From contig CM060983.1 of NCBI GenBank assembly GCA_030765065.1, forward strand, positions 51,582,067 through 51,646,066: a DNA stretch of 64,000 nucleotides, read 5' to 3'. Origin of the DNA: Deroplatys truncata. Its lineage: Eukaryota > Arthropoda > Insecta > Mantodea > Mantidae. Of this stretch, positions 11,310 through 21,956 are shown piece after piece. Position 1 is the stretch's first letter. The number at the start of each line of letters is the position of its first letter. The translations under genes and the position numbers were made by a program. The notes below the pieces were generated by a model, which was not told the origin of the DNA, did no database searches, and worked only from the letters and a program-made list of their open reading frames with translations.

Positions 11310-11995
11310 TTGGATTCTTTTTCTCTCACTCTCATCCGTCTTTCTCACTGTGTTCCCCCCCCCTTTTCCTTATCCTCTTTAACACTGCTTCTCACTCTCT
11401 CCGTTTCAGTTTTTACCTTCCTCTCCCACTCTCTTTTCCTACCCCTCTCCTTCTCCCTCTCGCGCCTTTTTTACTCTAGCTCCTAATCTTCTCCCTCTCT
11501 TCGTTCCTTCGTCTTTCTTAAACCTCTGCCGTCTTTTTTTACTCTCCCCGTTTCTGTTTTTGCATCCCTCTCCCACTCTGTCGTTACCTCCTTTTTCCCT
11601 CTCTCCTTTCCACTCTCATCCTCACCGTTCTCTATCCTTCTCTCTCTGTTTACCCGCTATCATCTTTTCTCACTCTGTTTTTTTTATCTCCCTCTTCCAC
11701 TGTATTTTTCTTTCCCTCTCTTTGTCCCTCTCTCGCCTTTTCTACTCTCTCTCTCTCTCTCTTCGTTCCTTCCTCTTTATTATCCTCTGCCGCCTTTTTC
11801 ACTCTCTCTCCGATTCTGTATTTCCATCCCTCTCCTACTCTCTTTTGTTATCCTCCTTTTTCTCTCTCTCTGCTTTCCACTGTCTCCCTCACCCCTCTCT
11901 ATCCTTCTCTCTCCTTTTAACCCGCTATCATCTTTTCTCACTCTCGTTTCTGTGTTTATCTCCCTCTCCCACTCCCCTCTCTCCTCTCTGTGCAT
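11310..11995. repeat. Pyrimidine-rich tandem repeat, unit about 265 bp
   Basis: Almost pure C/T on the plus strand for about 680 bp. TCGTTCCTTC recurs at 11501 and 11763 (262 apart), and ACCCGCTATCATCTTTTCTC at 11652 and 11920 (268 apart), so at least two diverged units of about 265 bp are present. The 145-codon open frame 11560-11997 is a by-product of composition, not a gene. Confidence 0.75.
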
Positions 11996-12308
11996 AAAGT
12001 TGCAATGTAGTATGTTGTAAATCCTTAATAAAAGTGCTCGCTCTGGAATGTCAATAAAATTAAAACATAAATAAAGCATTTAACAATATATAAAACTGTG
12101 CCACTTTCTTATCCTCGAAACTATAATATTTCTGGTAATAAATGAAATATCTACGCACACGAATAACAATGAAAATTTGGCATGAATTCTTAAATGCTCC
12201 TATGGCCAGCTATTTTGCTAGTTCAACCAGATGTTAATGAGCAACAAAGTAGATGGCATTACAATTTACGTAATTGTCATTGACTGCACAAAGAAAAGAA
12301 AAAATATG
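11996..12308. other. No gene or repeat recognised
   Basis: AT-rich spacer between the C/T tract and a family H copy. Confidence 0.4.
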
Positions 12309-12880
12309 ATCTGATACATTTATATGACTTTCTCTACCATATATCATTTATGAGTGGGTGCACAAACTAGTTTTACTAAAGCTTATTTTTATACTGAATA
12401 CATTTTAATCCAAATAAACCTCTGCAGAAATAGCTGCAATACACGATTTCGTTATAGACACAAAGGGAATCGCGATAATCAAATGTTTAAGAACGGACGC
12501 TATATACTGGCCTTAAAATTCCATGCTGCTTCCATGCAATCGCGACAAGCAACTGAATGCTGAAAGGAATGATCAAGTAATAAACAATTCGAACCTTTAA
12601 TAACAGATACCTCAGAAATGGCTTATGCTACAAAAAAAACTTATTTGCAGTAAATTGTGTGCTTTAAGGAGATTTACATTTTTTTTGTGTGGTACGTTCT
12701 CATCTATGCTTAACGTTTAGCAGTTATACAATATTACACAAAATTTCTTCCAAATGAAGCGAACTTCATAGGCTATTCAAGAAAATTCAAGATATAAATT
12801 TTATTTGTCATGTAAATTTCTTTAATATATTTTATTTTAATTAAAATCGTTGGAGCCAGTTTTATAGAATAAAAAATGTT
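12309..12880 (+). repeat. Family H, 5' two-thirds
   Basis: Starts at a degenerate TCTGATACATTTATATGAC followed by TTTCTCTACC and keeps the AAATCGTTGGAGCCAGTTTT block. It stops abruptly where family M begins, without its microsatellite or hairpin end. Confidence 0.7.
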
Positions 12881-12886
12881 GAACTG

Positions 12887-13212
12887 TGTCCTCAGACCGC
12901 GTTACCTTATTATGTATGAGAATATTCTGCTCCAAAAGATTTCGCATACGCGTCCCAGTGACGCGCCGGAAGCAGATTCAATCTCTCTGTCTCTTTCCTT
13001 TCTATATCTGTCTTTTTCTATTTCTCCTTATTGCTTCCAGTTCCCTGCTCATTAGCTTGGTAAAAGGTGGGCCCTACCTAGAATTATCTTTTACCTGGAA
13101 TTAGCTAGCTCGCCCGTCCCTTACTTATCTAAGCAATAATCTGCTTTTTACATTTCTTGTTTGCTAAATATTCTAACATCTTTCTTGCTGAATTATATTA
13201 TTATGTACATTT
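12887..13212 (+). repeat. Family M, left part (interrupted by L)
   Basis: Runs from GTCCTCAGACCGCGTTACCT through CGCGCCGGAAGCAGATTCAA to TTATGTACATTT. The inverted copy 42742-43072 carries the same sequence without interruption. The family is unidentified and has no ORF shared by the two copies. Confidence 0.75.
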
Positions 13213-14132
13213 TGAAGAAGTTATTTTGTTGTATTATTATTTTTACGTTGATATTTGCCCCACGCTTTGGGAGCCAATATGAAGAAGGTTTGTTGCTGCT
13301 ACATATGGAAAGTCAGTTTGAAGAAGATGTATTATATTTCGACTGTTGGGGAGCCGAACACCTGAAGTAGTTGCAACCGCACGTATGGTAAAAAGTTTCC
13401 GGTAGCCTTCGCCCCAAAAAATGTTTAAGAAATATTAACTTTGTAATTTTGACTGTTTCTTTAAATATTATATATTTATTTTTGCCTCAGCTGCGTCAGT
13501 ATTTATATATTTGTTTTTAGAGACATCAATGTCTTAGCAGGAGTGGTGCGATTGAAGAATGTAGACTTATTATATTTTTTTTATTAATTACTTGCACTTT
13601 TTAACACGTAAACTATTTTCGTCTTACACTGAATAAGTATTAAATTTCTCGAGGACGCATCTCGCGTCCGGTTAGGAACACATCTACAAGCAACTGGCTC
13701 CTGAATTTTATAAATTTTGCTCCATTTTAGTTTCTGATTGGCTAATCCTAGTCCAATAGAATACCTTCATTTAACTAAAGCTTTTTCTGGTTGTTGATTG
13801 GCTATTTTATAAACTGTCACAAAAATTACATTATTGCTTCCAAGAATTACAAGTAGTATTGTTAAACTTTCAAACTCATTATTGCCTGAAGGTTACTTCA
13901 TTATTAGTAACTTTTAACCTATTATTCTCACAGCTCCTACATTATTAATTTACGTAATGCATTCACATAACATTATTAACCATGTATACAATAATATAAA
14001 CACATACAACGACTGTAATGTACACTTTTTATATATTTTTACATACACATATTGATTTAAGGAGGGCCGTTATTGAATTTGTATATTATATAATTTGACT
14101 GAAATCATTTAAGTGTTAAAAATACTGCCTCA
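13213..14132 (-). mobile_element. Family L solo-LTR-like element inserted in family M
   Basis: Plus-strand termini are TGAAGAAG and TACTGCCTCA, with ATTT duplicated at 13209-13212 and 14133-14136. The uninterrupted family M copy near 42770 shows a single corresponding site. 920 bp. A deletion of about 95 bp shortens the internal TGTAGG...CTACA section. The AAGAAGTT...GGAGCCGAAC region is a degenerate minisatellite. The 69-codon frame 13161-13370 crosses the boundary and is not a gene. Confidence 0.88.
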
Positions 14133-14180
14133 ATTTATTGTTTGATATTGATTTATATGTCTATAAGTATATGTGGTATA
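14133..14180 (+). repeat. Family M, right part
   Basis: ATTTATTGTTTGATATTGAT continues family M after the L insertion and matches the complement of the sequence at about 42742-42775. Confidence 0.7.
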
Positions 14181-14212
14181 TACTTAAGTGTGTTCAGATG
14201 CACAAACACACA

Positions 14213-14300
14213 CATATTTCCGGTGAAGTTTCGATAAGCAATTTTATTGGAATGCACGACTTTCTGTTTCTACCAGATACGTGGAGGAGAAGGAAACATG
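14213..14300 (+). repeat. Family H, hairpin-end fragment
   Basis: ATATTTCCGGTGAAGTTTCG followed by a degenerate GGAATGCACGACTTTC...GTGGAGGAGAAGG corresponds to the last about 85 bp of family H. Confidence 0.55.
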
Positions 14301-15060
14301 ATTTCTTATGCCTCTAGTTGACATTCCAGTATAAATATCCTGGAAGTTTAGCAAGCTACCGATCCACGCACGCGGCTAGGGGGCTTTTTAAACCCTCTCC
14401 CCAGCTACGTTCTTGCGAACCTCCCCCCAGCGCTGATATTAGCCCTGGTATCACAGCGGTGAGTCACATTTACTCCCTAGGGCGATGCTCATTAGCTAAA
14501 AGGCAAGGCTACGATTTTTGTTTGGAAAGACGCACATGCAAATTACGCCATTATTCTTTCACAATTCGTTGTAATCAAATTTTGCACAACCAAAGCCATA
14601 AATTTTTTAATCAAATGAAACGTCTCCTCCCCTCCCCCCGTGAGGTATTGATAAGCTGTTCGCGCATGTTCAATATTCCGGTGACATGCGTGTTCGTTTC
14701 TTATGCTAGCCACACACAGAAATTCTTATTCCAGGCGTCGCGCCGTTTGGCTGGCTTTTGTTTCTCTTGCGTAATCACGCTCGGAGAATCGAAATAACTA
14801 GCCGCCAGGAGTGGCCAAGTCTCCACCCCGTTGCTTAGTTACGGACCCAAACTTGATTACAACTTACTGAGATTCGGTTTCAAGGGCTGTACATAGGCAT
14901 TAATACCTAGCCCTGCCATATCTAGTTATTTACATACCTACTAGCTGACTCACCGACGCTTTGCGATTTACCATTTACCTCCCCCGTATCCTTTGTGAAT
15001 TTTGTTTTTATTGCTCCATTTATCTGCAACTATTTGCCTTTAACTGAAATATTAATATTG
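14301..15060. other. Unidentified block with a 159-codon open frame
   Basis: The open frame 14318-14797 (+) is the longest unassigned one in the window. Its product has no motif I recognise and uneven composition. The block is more GC-rich than its neighbours and holds C-runs (CCTCCCCCCAGC, CTCCCCTCCCCCCG). It might be the noncoding part of an unrecognised LTR element. No terminal repeats or duplications were found. Confidence 0.3.
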
Positions 15061-15360
15061 CCGGCCGTTTCTGTGGTGTAGTGGTTACCATGCTAGCCTC
15101 TAATCCCCGAGGTCGCGGGTTCAAACCCAGCGGAGGGCGATGGATTTTTTCGTGCGTAAAAATCCTTAGCATGGCTTCTTTCGGAAAGGAAGTAAAGCCG
15201 GTGGTCCCGTGTCGTAGATTTACGGCACGTAAAAGAACCTCAAGCCTCATAAGAGGCCTCTGAGCAAGATTACCTGTCTTTCACGCCCAATAGAGAATGA
15301 GACGCTAAGGATCATAGTAGTTAAAGAGCGTCCATAAATAAAACGCAATTTAATTTTAAT
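15061..15360 (+). mobile_element. SINE B, full-length
   Basis: The tRNA-like head has TGGTGTAGTGGTTACCATG as A box and GCGGGTTCAAACCC as B box, followed by a conserved body (GGCACGTAAAAGAACCTCA) and an A/T-rich TTTAATTTTAATTTTT tail. The 62450-62693 copy matches from the B box onward. Flanking duplications were not identified. Confidence 0.8.
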
Positions 15361-15369
15361 TTTTGGCGG

Positions 15370-15609
15370 CCGTTTACCTTATCGGCAATAATGTTAACTT
15401 GAATATAGTAGCTAACTGTCATTGGATTTCTGGTTTTTATACACTAGATCACACAAACACACATACATCCACTCTCTCATTCATACTTCCAAACTCTGGG
15501 GAGGATTCCTAATAATCTTGGCAGAGAAACATTCACACACCCATCCGGGAATCGAACCCGATACCCCTTGCATAGTAGGCAGGTGCTCTACCGACTGAGC
15601 TATGGGGAC
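15370..15609 (-). mobile_element. SINE C, antisense
   Basis: On the minus strand from 15609 it begins GTCCCCATAGCTCAGTCGG (A box) and contains GGGTTCGATTCCCGG (B box). The tail TAGTGTATAAAAACCAG and a GTGTGTTTGTGTG tract follow. The second copy is 24790-25026. The tRNA-like head resembles an Ala/Val/Lys type, and the anticodon region is degenerate, so it is not a functional tRNA gene. Confidence 0.8.
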
Positions 15610-15799
15610 AGCCTGTGAAATATTGTACACGTATCTAGAAGATGTAGATCGTGAAACATCTTCCTTATCGCCTATAATTCTAATTTCGTGCAACTCCATG
15701 ATATCTCTAGTAACGAAAAATCATCTGATATTCAAATATGAATAGGATTTAACACCCACCCTTACGAGGGTGATACTGAAAATATTTGGAAAATCAAAC

Positions 15800-17279
15800 A
15801 AGGATTCGTTTTAAAAATTTAAATGATTTTATTGTTTTATAAAATGTTCCCCTTTTAACACAAATACATATTTTGCATTCGATGAAACCAGTCCTTAAAG
15901 CAATGATGCCACTCTTCCTGAGGCAGTTCAGAAACCACGGCTTTATAATGTTCCACTGCTTCGTCTCATGACGAAAAAGTGATTCCACGCATTTTATCTT
16001 CATTTTTTGGAAACAAAACGAAATCACAAGGTGGTAGGTCAGGACTGTATAGCCGAGGATCCACGGTACTCACCTTGGAGCATCCAGATACTCAGCTGTT
16101 AGTTTTGCTGTATACGATGCGGTGGTATTTCGATTCTTGACCACTCGCTGTGCGTGGTTCCTTCTGGGCGCCAATTTGCGGTAATATTTCGCCTATTTGT
16201 GGTGGTATGTGGCTATTTTACGGTACAGGATTTGTAGGAATGGTCCCGGGTTCGGTACTAGCTCAGGGTTCTTGCATGGATCTTGGATCTCGGGTTAGTG
16301 GTGAATACGACTGTTTGTTTTCCTGCTCGTTTATTTCCCGTCACCGTTTTAACATTTGATTCCTGCTAATACTTCGACACACACGCGCGCATTTCCTATT
16401 TGTTACGCTTCATATCATCGCGCCTATCCGCCGACACCTTTCTGACAACCATCTCTACTGCCAAGTGTGTATTCTAGAATCTCTTGTTTCTCTATTTCAG
16501 ACATTCTAATCTCCCCATTCCACTATCACCTGATTTCTAGCTTCTTTCATTGGAGGCCTAAGGCTATCTGTCTTTTGGCGAACATTGACCCTTTTCTACA
16601 TGTCTGCTTTCCAGCAACCTAACGGGACACTTAACACTAGAGGGAAAAACCACCCGTTTCCGGCCGCTGATGGCACTGTCTCTAACTCAACCCTTCGACG
16701 AATTTACAGTCACACTCGCTTTCCAGTTTTATTTAACACTATTTTTACTGTTATTCATATATATTCTCCCTATGATTGTAATTTTATTTAAGTACTCAAA
16801 ACGTACTGCTACAACGACGATGCGTTATTATGATGTAACGTTATTTTTCCTTTTGGGCATTTTTCAGAATTTGTTTAAAAAATTTGCGATATACAGACAT
16901 TTGTGTACCAATTGGCAGTAACGGTACGTCTTATCTTCTAATGCTATAGTAGCAATATAGCCCGTTTTAGAAAAAAAAATGCTAGCAACCATCTTTACCA
17001 GCGCTGCAAAATCGTCGGACTTTTGTAGGCTTATGTTCTGTTCAACAGATCCATTCAGCGATTGACGTTTATTTTCAGGATCATAACAATGAATCCAGGA
17101 TTCATCACCAGTAAGATATTCCAAACCAAATCTGAAGTACCGCCTTGGAATTTTTCCAGAATTTCTTTCCACCAATCAATGCGTTGCTTTTGATCGGGAG
17201 TCAGTTTATGTGGAATCCATCGACAACGAAGTATTCTCGTGTCTAGTTGTTGATGTAAAATGCTTTGGACTTGACTCAT
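15800..17279 (-). pseudogene. Mariner transposase, split and frameshifted
   Basis: Read from 17279 downward: LHQQLDTRILRCRWIPHKLT, DQKQRIDWWKEILEKF and TGDESWIHCYDPENKRQS (first catalytic Asp), then KMVASIFFSKTGYIATIALE. The match is lost near 16870. The C-terminal third returns at about 16140-15800 in several frames (TAKLTAEYLDA, then VISFCFQKMKIK and an EHYKAVVSELP-like helix). The second and third catalytic acids cannot both be placed in an open frame. This is a mariner-type cut-and-paste transposase, a group often found in insect genomes. Confidence 0.85.
16141..16865. other. Unidentified insertion inside the mariner
   Basis: Sequence with no transposase similarity interrupts the mariner gene. 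It contains GGTCCCGGGTTCGGTACTAG near 16225, reminiscent of a tRNA B box, but no convincing SINE structure, terminal repeats or duplication was seen. Confidence 0.4.
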
Positions 17280-17655
17280 ACCAATGTCCGATGTCGCGCG
17301 AATGAATTAAGATATCCATCGATCTTCTTCAAGCATTCCTCGACAGTAACAGCAGTTCTTGGGCGACCTTCACGAAATTCACCACTATGAAAAAACGGAA
17401 CAAAAATGGGGTGTTTTGGGTAAACAAAAATATTTAAATTATGATAAATCAACAAACTATTAGAGAAAATCGAACAAAGTACACGGTAATCAACGCGCAA
17501 ACATTAATAAGTAGCGATCAAATGTAAACAAATTTTATTCGTTTTTAGAAAAATTGTATTCTAACAATTTTCAATATCGCCCTCGTACTTCATGTGGCAC
17601 CATAGGCGGTGACACTGATATCTGAAATCTATATTAAATTATAAAGAAGAAATAG

Positions 17656-17660
<5 letters not shown>

Positions 17661-17699
<39 letters not shown>
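17661..17699. repeat. (GT)n microsatellite
   Basis: Nearly 20 uninterrupted GT units. Confidence 0.95.
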
Positions 17700-17700
<1 letters not shown>

Positions 17701-18099
17701 GATAATCTCAGAAACAACTCAACCGATTTCGATAATTCCTTCTCTCTTGAAAGCTCAAGTCTTTCTAACGGACATGGGACTATAAAGCACCTTCTAATTT
17801 AATTTTATATACTTTTAGAAGATTAAAAAGGATTTACAAACCCCTTGTACTTCAATACAAACGCTTTGGAGTTTGTAAAATAATATGTTTACGAGAATGG
17901 CTTAACTTTCAGTTAAGAATGCCAGAGAGTAAAAAATATTTGTTACTTCACACATAATATGCGTGTAAAATAAAGAAAGTGCTGTGCCGTCTGCCGCTAT
18001 CATAGAAAGGCGCGGATGAAACCATACATTTTTAAAACTACTCTTAAAGGCTTTACTTACCAACTTTATGAAAGTAGATGCTGAAACTAGCCACCGTCG
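17700..18099. other. No gene or repeat recognised
   Basis: AT-rich sequence between the GT tract and a SINE-D-like element. The minus-strand frame 17902-18222 spans its edge and has no recognisable motif. Confidence 0.4.
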
Positions 18100-18490
18100 T
18101 CCATATATTTTTGGCACCAGGAGGGACGGCACAGCAATGACAGAGTCCCTACAGTTTCCAGATTGAGAAGCCCCAACAGTCAGACAGGCAGATCTGGAAT
18201 ACCACACCAACGCACCTCCCAAGGGGCAGTCCTACACTCCGGCATATAGCCGAAGGCCTGCCACGCTGCACCAAACACCATTCGCCGACAGTTTCAACCC
18301 TGAAACAGACCAAACGGGGTGAAGCATGAATGAAATGATTAATGGAACGGAAATGGAGGGACAGGAAATTCCGAAGATGAAGGAAACCACCCCAGCATTC
18401 GAATTGACGACCCGAGATAACACCTACCTAACATTACGTGGTCTTTCACTCCGCAGGTCGGCCCAAGCAGCGAGCCACACAGTAAGGTCT
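18100..18490 (-). mobile_element. SINE-D-related element
   Basis: Shares the plus-strand blocks ACAGAGTCCCTACAG (18138) and GAGGGACAGGAAATTCCGA (18355) with the elements at 1-449 and 49000-49487, in the same order. The tRNA-like head is poorly preserved near 18480. Confidence 0.55.
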
Positions 18491-19395
18491 CTTCAGTCGA
18501 GAATTTATTACCATCATATCGGCGGCTTTAGCTCGATGCATGGGGTAGCGGCAAAAGCCACACGTTTTCTCTAAATTTCATTAACTCCTTTTAGAAAGTA
18601 CTATTCAAAACTTATATTGTATCATGCGTGTGGCGTATAGCAAACATTCGGATTAGAGCATGTTTGAAGAAGAACAGAGGGTTTCAAAAATATTACGACT
18701 TTATTAAATCAATATAAACTTATGGAGTGTTAATGAATGTTTCAACAACATTCAAGTTATAGCTGCAAGAATTAGTACCATTTTTTGTGTTGTTTAAACC
18801 TTGGTTATTTCCTAACCACTTACATGAGTCAATCATTGTTTTATTTTATGTAAGAGTGTGTACGTACCACGTTGGGAAACAATAAATAAAGTTATTGGGC
18901 GCAGCGCGCAATTTTCGTGAGCGTTACAGAGTTAGTGATTCTGAATAACTTCATTAAATTAATATAGTCGGTAATTATGGTGTATCGTGGATTTTACTTG
19001 TGACGATAAAAAGTTTACAAAAAGGTAGCAAAACACGTGGTGAGTTTTCTTTATTGTGTCTTGCGGTGCACTTCCTCTGCCTTCTGTCTGCACTTATTCC
19101 TTTAACACAGGTAATGCAAACGAGAGGCAGAGGAAGCTCACGCAAAAACATAATAAACAGGCCGTATTACGTCACCATTCTCGGTGCATTGCATGTACTG
19201 CAATCTCTTTCGAGGTTATCTCTCCTGTCTAAACCTAGCCATGGCACAGTAGCGACCTCGCCTGAAACCTGCATTCTTTCGTCTAACAGGCAGTAATATA
19301 AAACTCTAATCAAACAAACAAAAAGTTAATATTATTAGTCTAATAACATAATTCCACCAAACAGTACCAGATTTCTTATTTGTGACATTAGATAA
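18491..19395. other. Unassigned, contains a short inverted repeat
   Basis: CTTCCTCTGCC (19070) and GGCAGAGGAAG (19127) form an 11-bp inverted repeat with a spacer of about 45 bp. The open frame 19000-19296 (+) crosses it and encodes nothing recognisable. Confidence 0.35.
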
Positions 19396-20448
19396 TGAGG
19401 CAGTATTTTTAGCACTTAAATAATTTCAGTCTAATTATATAATATGTAAATTCAATAACAGACCGCCTTGAAGCAATATATGTATGTAATAATTTGTAAA
19501 ATGTATGTAACAGTCATTGCATATGCTTATATTAGTGTAACCATGTGTAATAATGTTATGTGAATATATTACGTAATTTATAATGTAGGAGCTGTGAGAA
19601 TAATAAGTTAAAAGTTGTTAACAATGAAGTAACAATGAGGTAACCTTGAGTCAATAATGAGTAAGAAAGTTTAACAGTACTACTTGTAATTCTTGGAGAA
19701 ACAATAATGTAAATTTTAGTGACAGTTTATAAAATAACCAATCAACAACCAGAAAAAGCTTTAGTTATATGAAGGTATTCTATTTGAGTAGGATTAGCCA
19801 ACCAGAGACTTGCAATACAGTAATTTACAAGTTTAGACGGTTTAAATCAGTTCAGTTGCCTGCAGACAGCGTTATTAAACAGACGCAAAAAATGTCCTCA
19901 AGAAATATAATATGTATTCGTGTGAGACCAAAAATAAGTTCAAGTGTTAAAAAGTGTAATTAATTAATTATAGAATCTCACAGCTCTCTATATCAGTGGT
20001 GTTATTTAAATCGTTATCAAGCATTAATAAAAGGAGAGAAGTAAAATTATAATCTGTGTAAGCCTACACTCTTAGTCGTACCAATACCCTGCCAAGAGAA
20101 ACGTGTCTCAAACAAATACAATACTGACGCAGCCGAGGCAAACATAAATATTTAATACTTAAAGAAACAGTCAAATTACAAAGTTAATATTTTTAAAAAA
20201 TTGGGGCGAAGGCTACCGGGTACCATACGTGCGGTTGCAACTACTACAAGTTCGGCTCCCCAACAGTTGAAATATAATAATACTCCTTCAATACACCTTC
20301 TTCAAATTGACGCGTGGTACAAATAACGCAAAGATACCATCTTCTTCAAACTGGCTTTCCATACCTAGCAGCAACAACATAAAGACAAAATCTACTTTAA
20401 ATTGGCGTCCATACGTGGTGTAAATTATGTAAAAAAACATCTTTCTCA
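19396..20448 (+). mobile_element. Family L solo-LTR-like element
   Basis: Begins TGAGGCAGTATTTTTAGC and ends CATCTTTCTCA, with ATAA duplicated at 19392-19395 and 20449-20452. 1053 bp, longer than other copies because the terminal minisatellite (units around TTCTTCAAACTGGCTTTCCA) has extra repeats. Internal TGTAGG (19584) to CCTACA (20068). Confidence 0.88.
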
Positions 20449-20452
20449 ATAA

Positions 20453-20794
20453 GACCAAACTAACCTCAAACTAAATTCATTAGATGAAGTTTGGTTTCTT
20501 CCTTCAAGCGGAAACTAATTCAGGCATTAACGGGCTAAAGTATTTATTTATTCACTAAAAAACTAATGCATCACTGTATGCATAGCGGGAATTATTTATG
20601 ATTATGCCCTCGGACAGCTTAAAACCCGAGGGCCAGAGGCTCTGGGGTTTGAAACCATATCGTTCATCCCCAGGTCATAACCAGTAATGTAATATCCCTA
20701 TTTAAAAACAACTACTCTTTATATTAAAATTTCTAATTGAAGCAGGGATATTGAAAAATATCATTTTAAAAGAACCTTATGCGCTACATTCACA
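20453..20794. other. No gene or repeat recognised
   Basis: AT-rich spacer. A local palindrome-like CCTCGGACAGC...CCCGAGGGCCAGAGG occurs at 20608-20640. Confidence 0.35.
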
Positions 20795-21625
20795 TGAATT
20801 TGCTTCCCGCTATAGTAAGTAGTGAAGGCATTACATTCCAACCAAAAATTCTATATCGAGATTTCACCGGAAATACATGTTTTGAGGTCCCTGAATCCAA
20901 ATAGAAGTATTTTTGGGACAATGCCCATGTGTGTGGTTTTTTTGTGTTTGTGTCTTTGAACAGCATAATTAAAAAACGAAAAGTTGGATAAATATCAAAC
21001 TTGGTATTTAGCTGCAGTACCTTCCAAAGTTGCAAAATGAAGTTTTTCAATAAAATCTCCTCATACCAAACTGTCCTTTACATGGAGCATTTTTCGATTC
21101 TTTTTTTTTTTTTTTTCTAAAAATAGCTCTAACAATTTTAATTAAAGTAACATTTATATAAGATATTTACCTCACAAATAAAATGTATATCTTGAGTTTT
21201 CTGGGAATAGCCTATGAAGTCCACTTCATTTTTGGGAAATGTTGTATAATCTTGTATAACTGGCAAACAAAAAAATGTAAACCTCCTTAAAACATAAGAA
21301 ATTTCTGAGACATCCATTGTTAAAGGTTCGAATTGTCCATTTCTTGGTCATTCTCTTTGAAGTCCTTTCAACATTCAGTTGTTTCTCGCGATTGCATGGA
21401 AACAGTATGGAATTTTATGGTCAGCGTATAGCGTCCAGTTGTTAAACATTTGACTGTCGCTGTTCTCTTTGTATCTATAATGAAATGTGTAATGTAGTTG
21501 TTTCCGGAAAGGTTCTCGATAAAATCGAAATACAGAGGAAAATAAACTTTCGTAAGAGAAATTTGTATACCTACTAATAAGTAATACATGGTAGAGAAAG
21601 CCATGTGAATGTAACACATCATATA
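20795..21625 (-). repeat. Family H copy, both ends present
   Basis: Opens with CTTCCCGCTATAGTAAGTAG and closes GGTAGAGAAAGCCATGTGAATG...ACACATCATAT. About 830 bp. It belongs to a subgroup with the segment TTTCTCGCGATTGCATGGAA (also at 12500s, 26960s and 31600s). Confidence 0.75.
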
Positions 21626-21639
21626 TATTCTTTCTTAAC

Positions 21640-21955
21640 AGAGTCTACAGACTATTCCTGCAAAAGCCTATTCTACTTCAAGTTGAGATAAAGGTTTGCA
21701 TAAATACTTTGACCCATGTTGTTATAGGTACAAAGTGAATAGTGATAGTCAAATGTTTGAAAACTAGTCGCTATATACTAGTCCATGCTCTTTCCACGAC
21801 ATCGCAAGAAACAGCTAAATGGCGATTTAATGCACTTTAAAAAGATTCCAAAAGTATCGAAAAATTCAAACCATGAATAAACGAGATCTCGGAACTGGCT
21901 GATGCAACAAAAATAATTATTTGAAATAATAGGTGTGTGTTAAAGAGATCTACAT
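21640..21955 (+). repeat. Family H fragment
   Basis: Central H sequence (CAAAAGCCTATTCTACTTCA...CAAGAAACAGC...GCTGATGCAACAAAAATAAT) abutting the end of an oppositely oriented copy. Confidence 0.6.
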
Positions 21956-21956
21956 T

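Larger units (their letters stand above)
15763..17587 (-). mobile_element. Mariner element carrying a foreign insertion
   Basis: Left end TACGAGGGTGATACTG, right end complemented TACGAGGGCGATATTG, both at TA (15763-15764 and 17586-17587). The 1825-bp length exceeds a mariner by about 500 bp. Transposase similarity stops near 16140 and resumes near 16870 (read on plus), so about 700 bp of non-mariner DNA lies between, possibly replacing part of the gene. Confidence 0.82.

Noticed and set aside
11560-11997. 145-codon Ser/Leu/Phe-rich protein
   Set aside because: The frame stays open because the DNA is almost pure C/T; no protein signal.
14318-14797. 159-codon gene
   Set aside because: No motif, uneven composition and no promoter or neighbour; kept only as an unexplained block.
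15061-15140. A functional tRNA gene
   Set aside because: Only the A and B boxes fit. Acceptor and anticodon stems do not pair, and the body continues as a SINE. The same holds at 987, 15609 (-), 24308, 25026 (-), 46193 and 49487 (-).
17661-17699. CRISPR-like or regulatory repeat
   Set aside because: A plain GT microsatellite, as are the CA, TA and AAT runs elsewhere.
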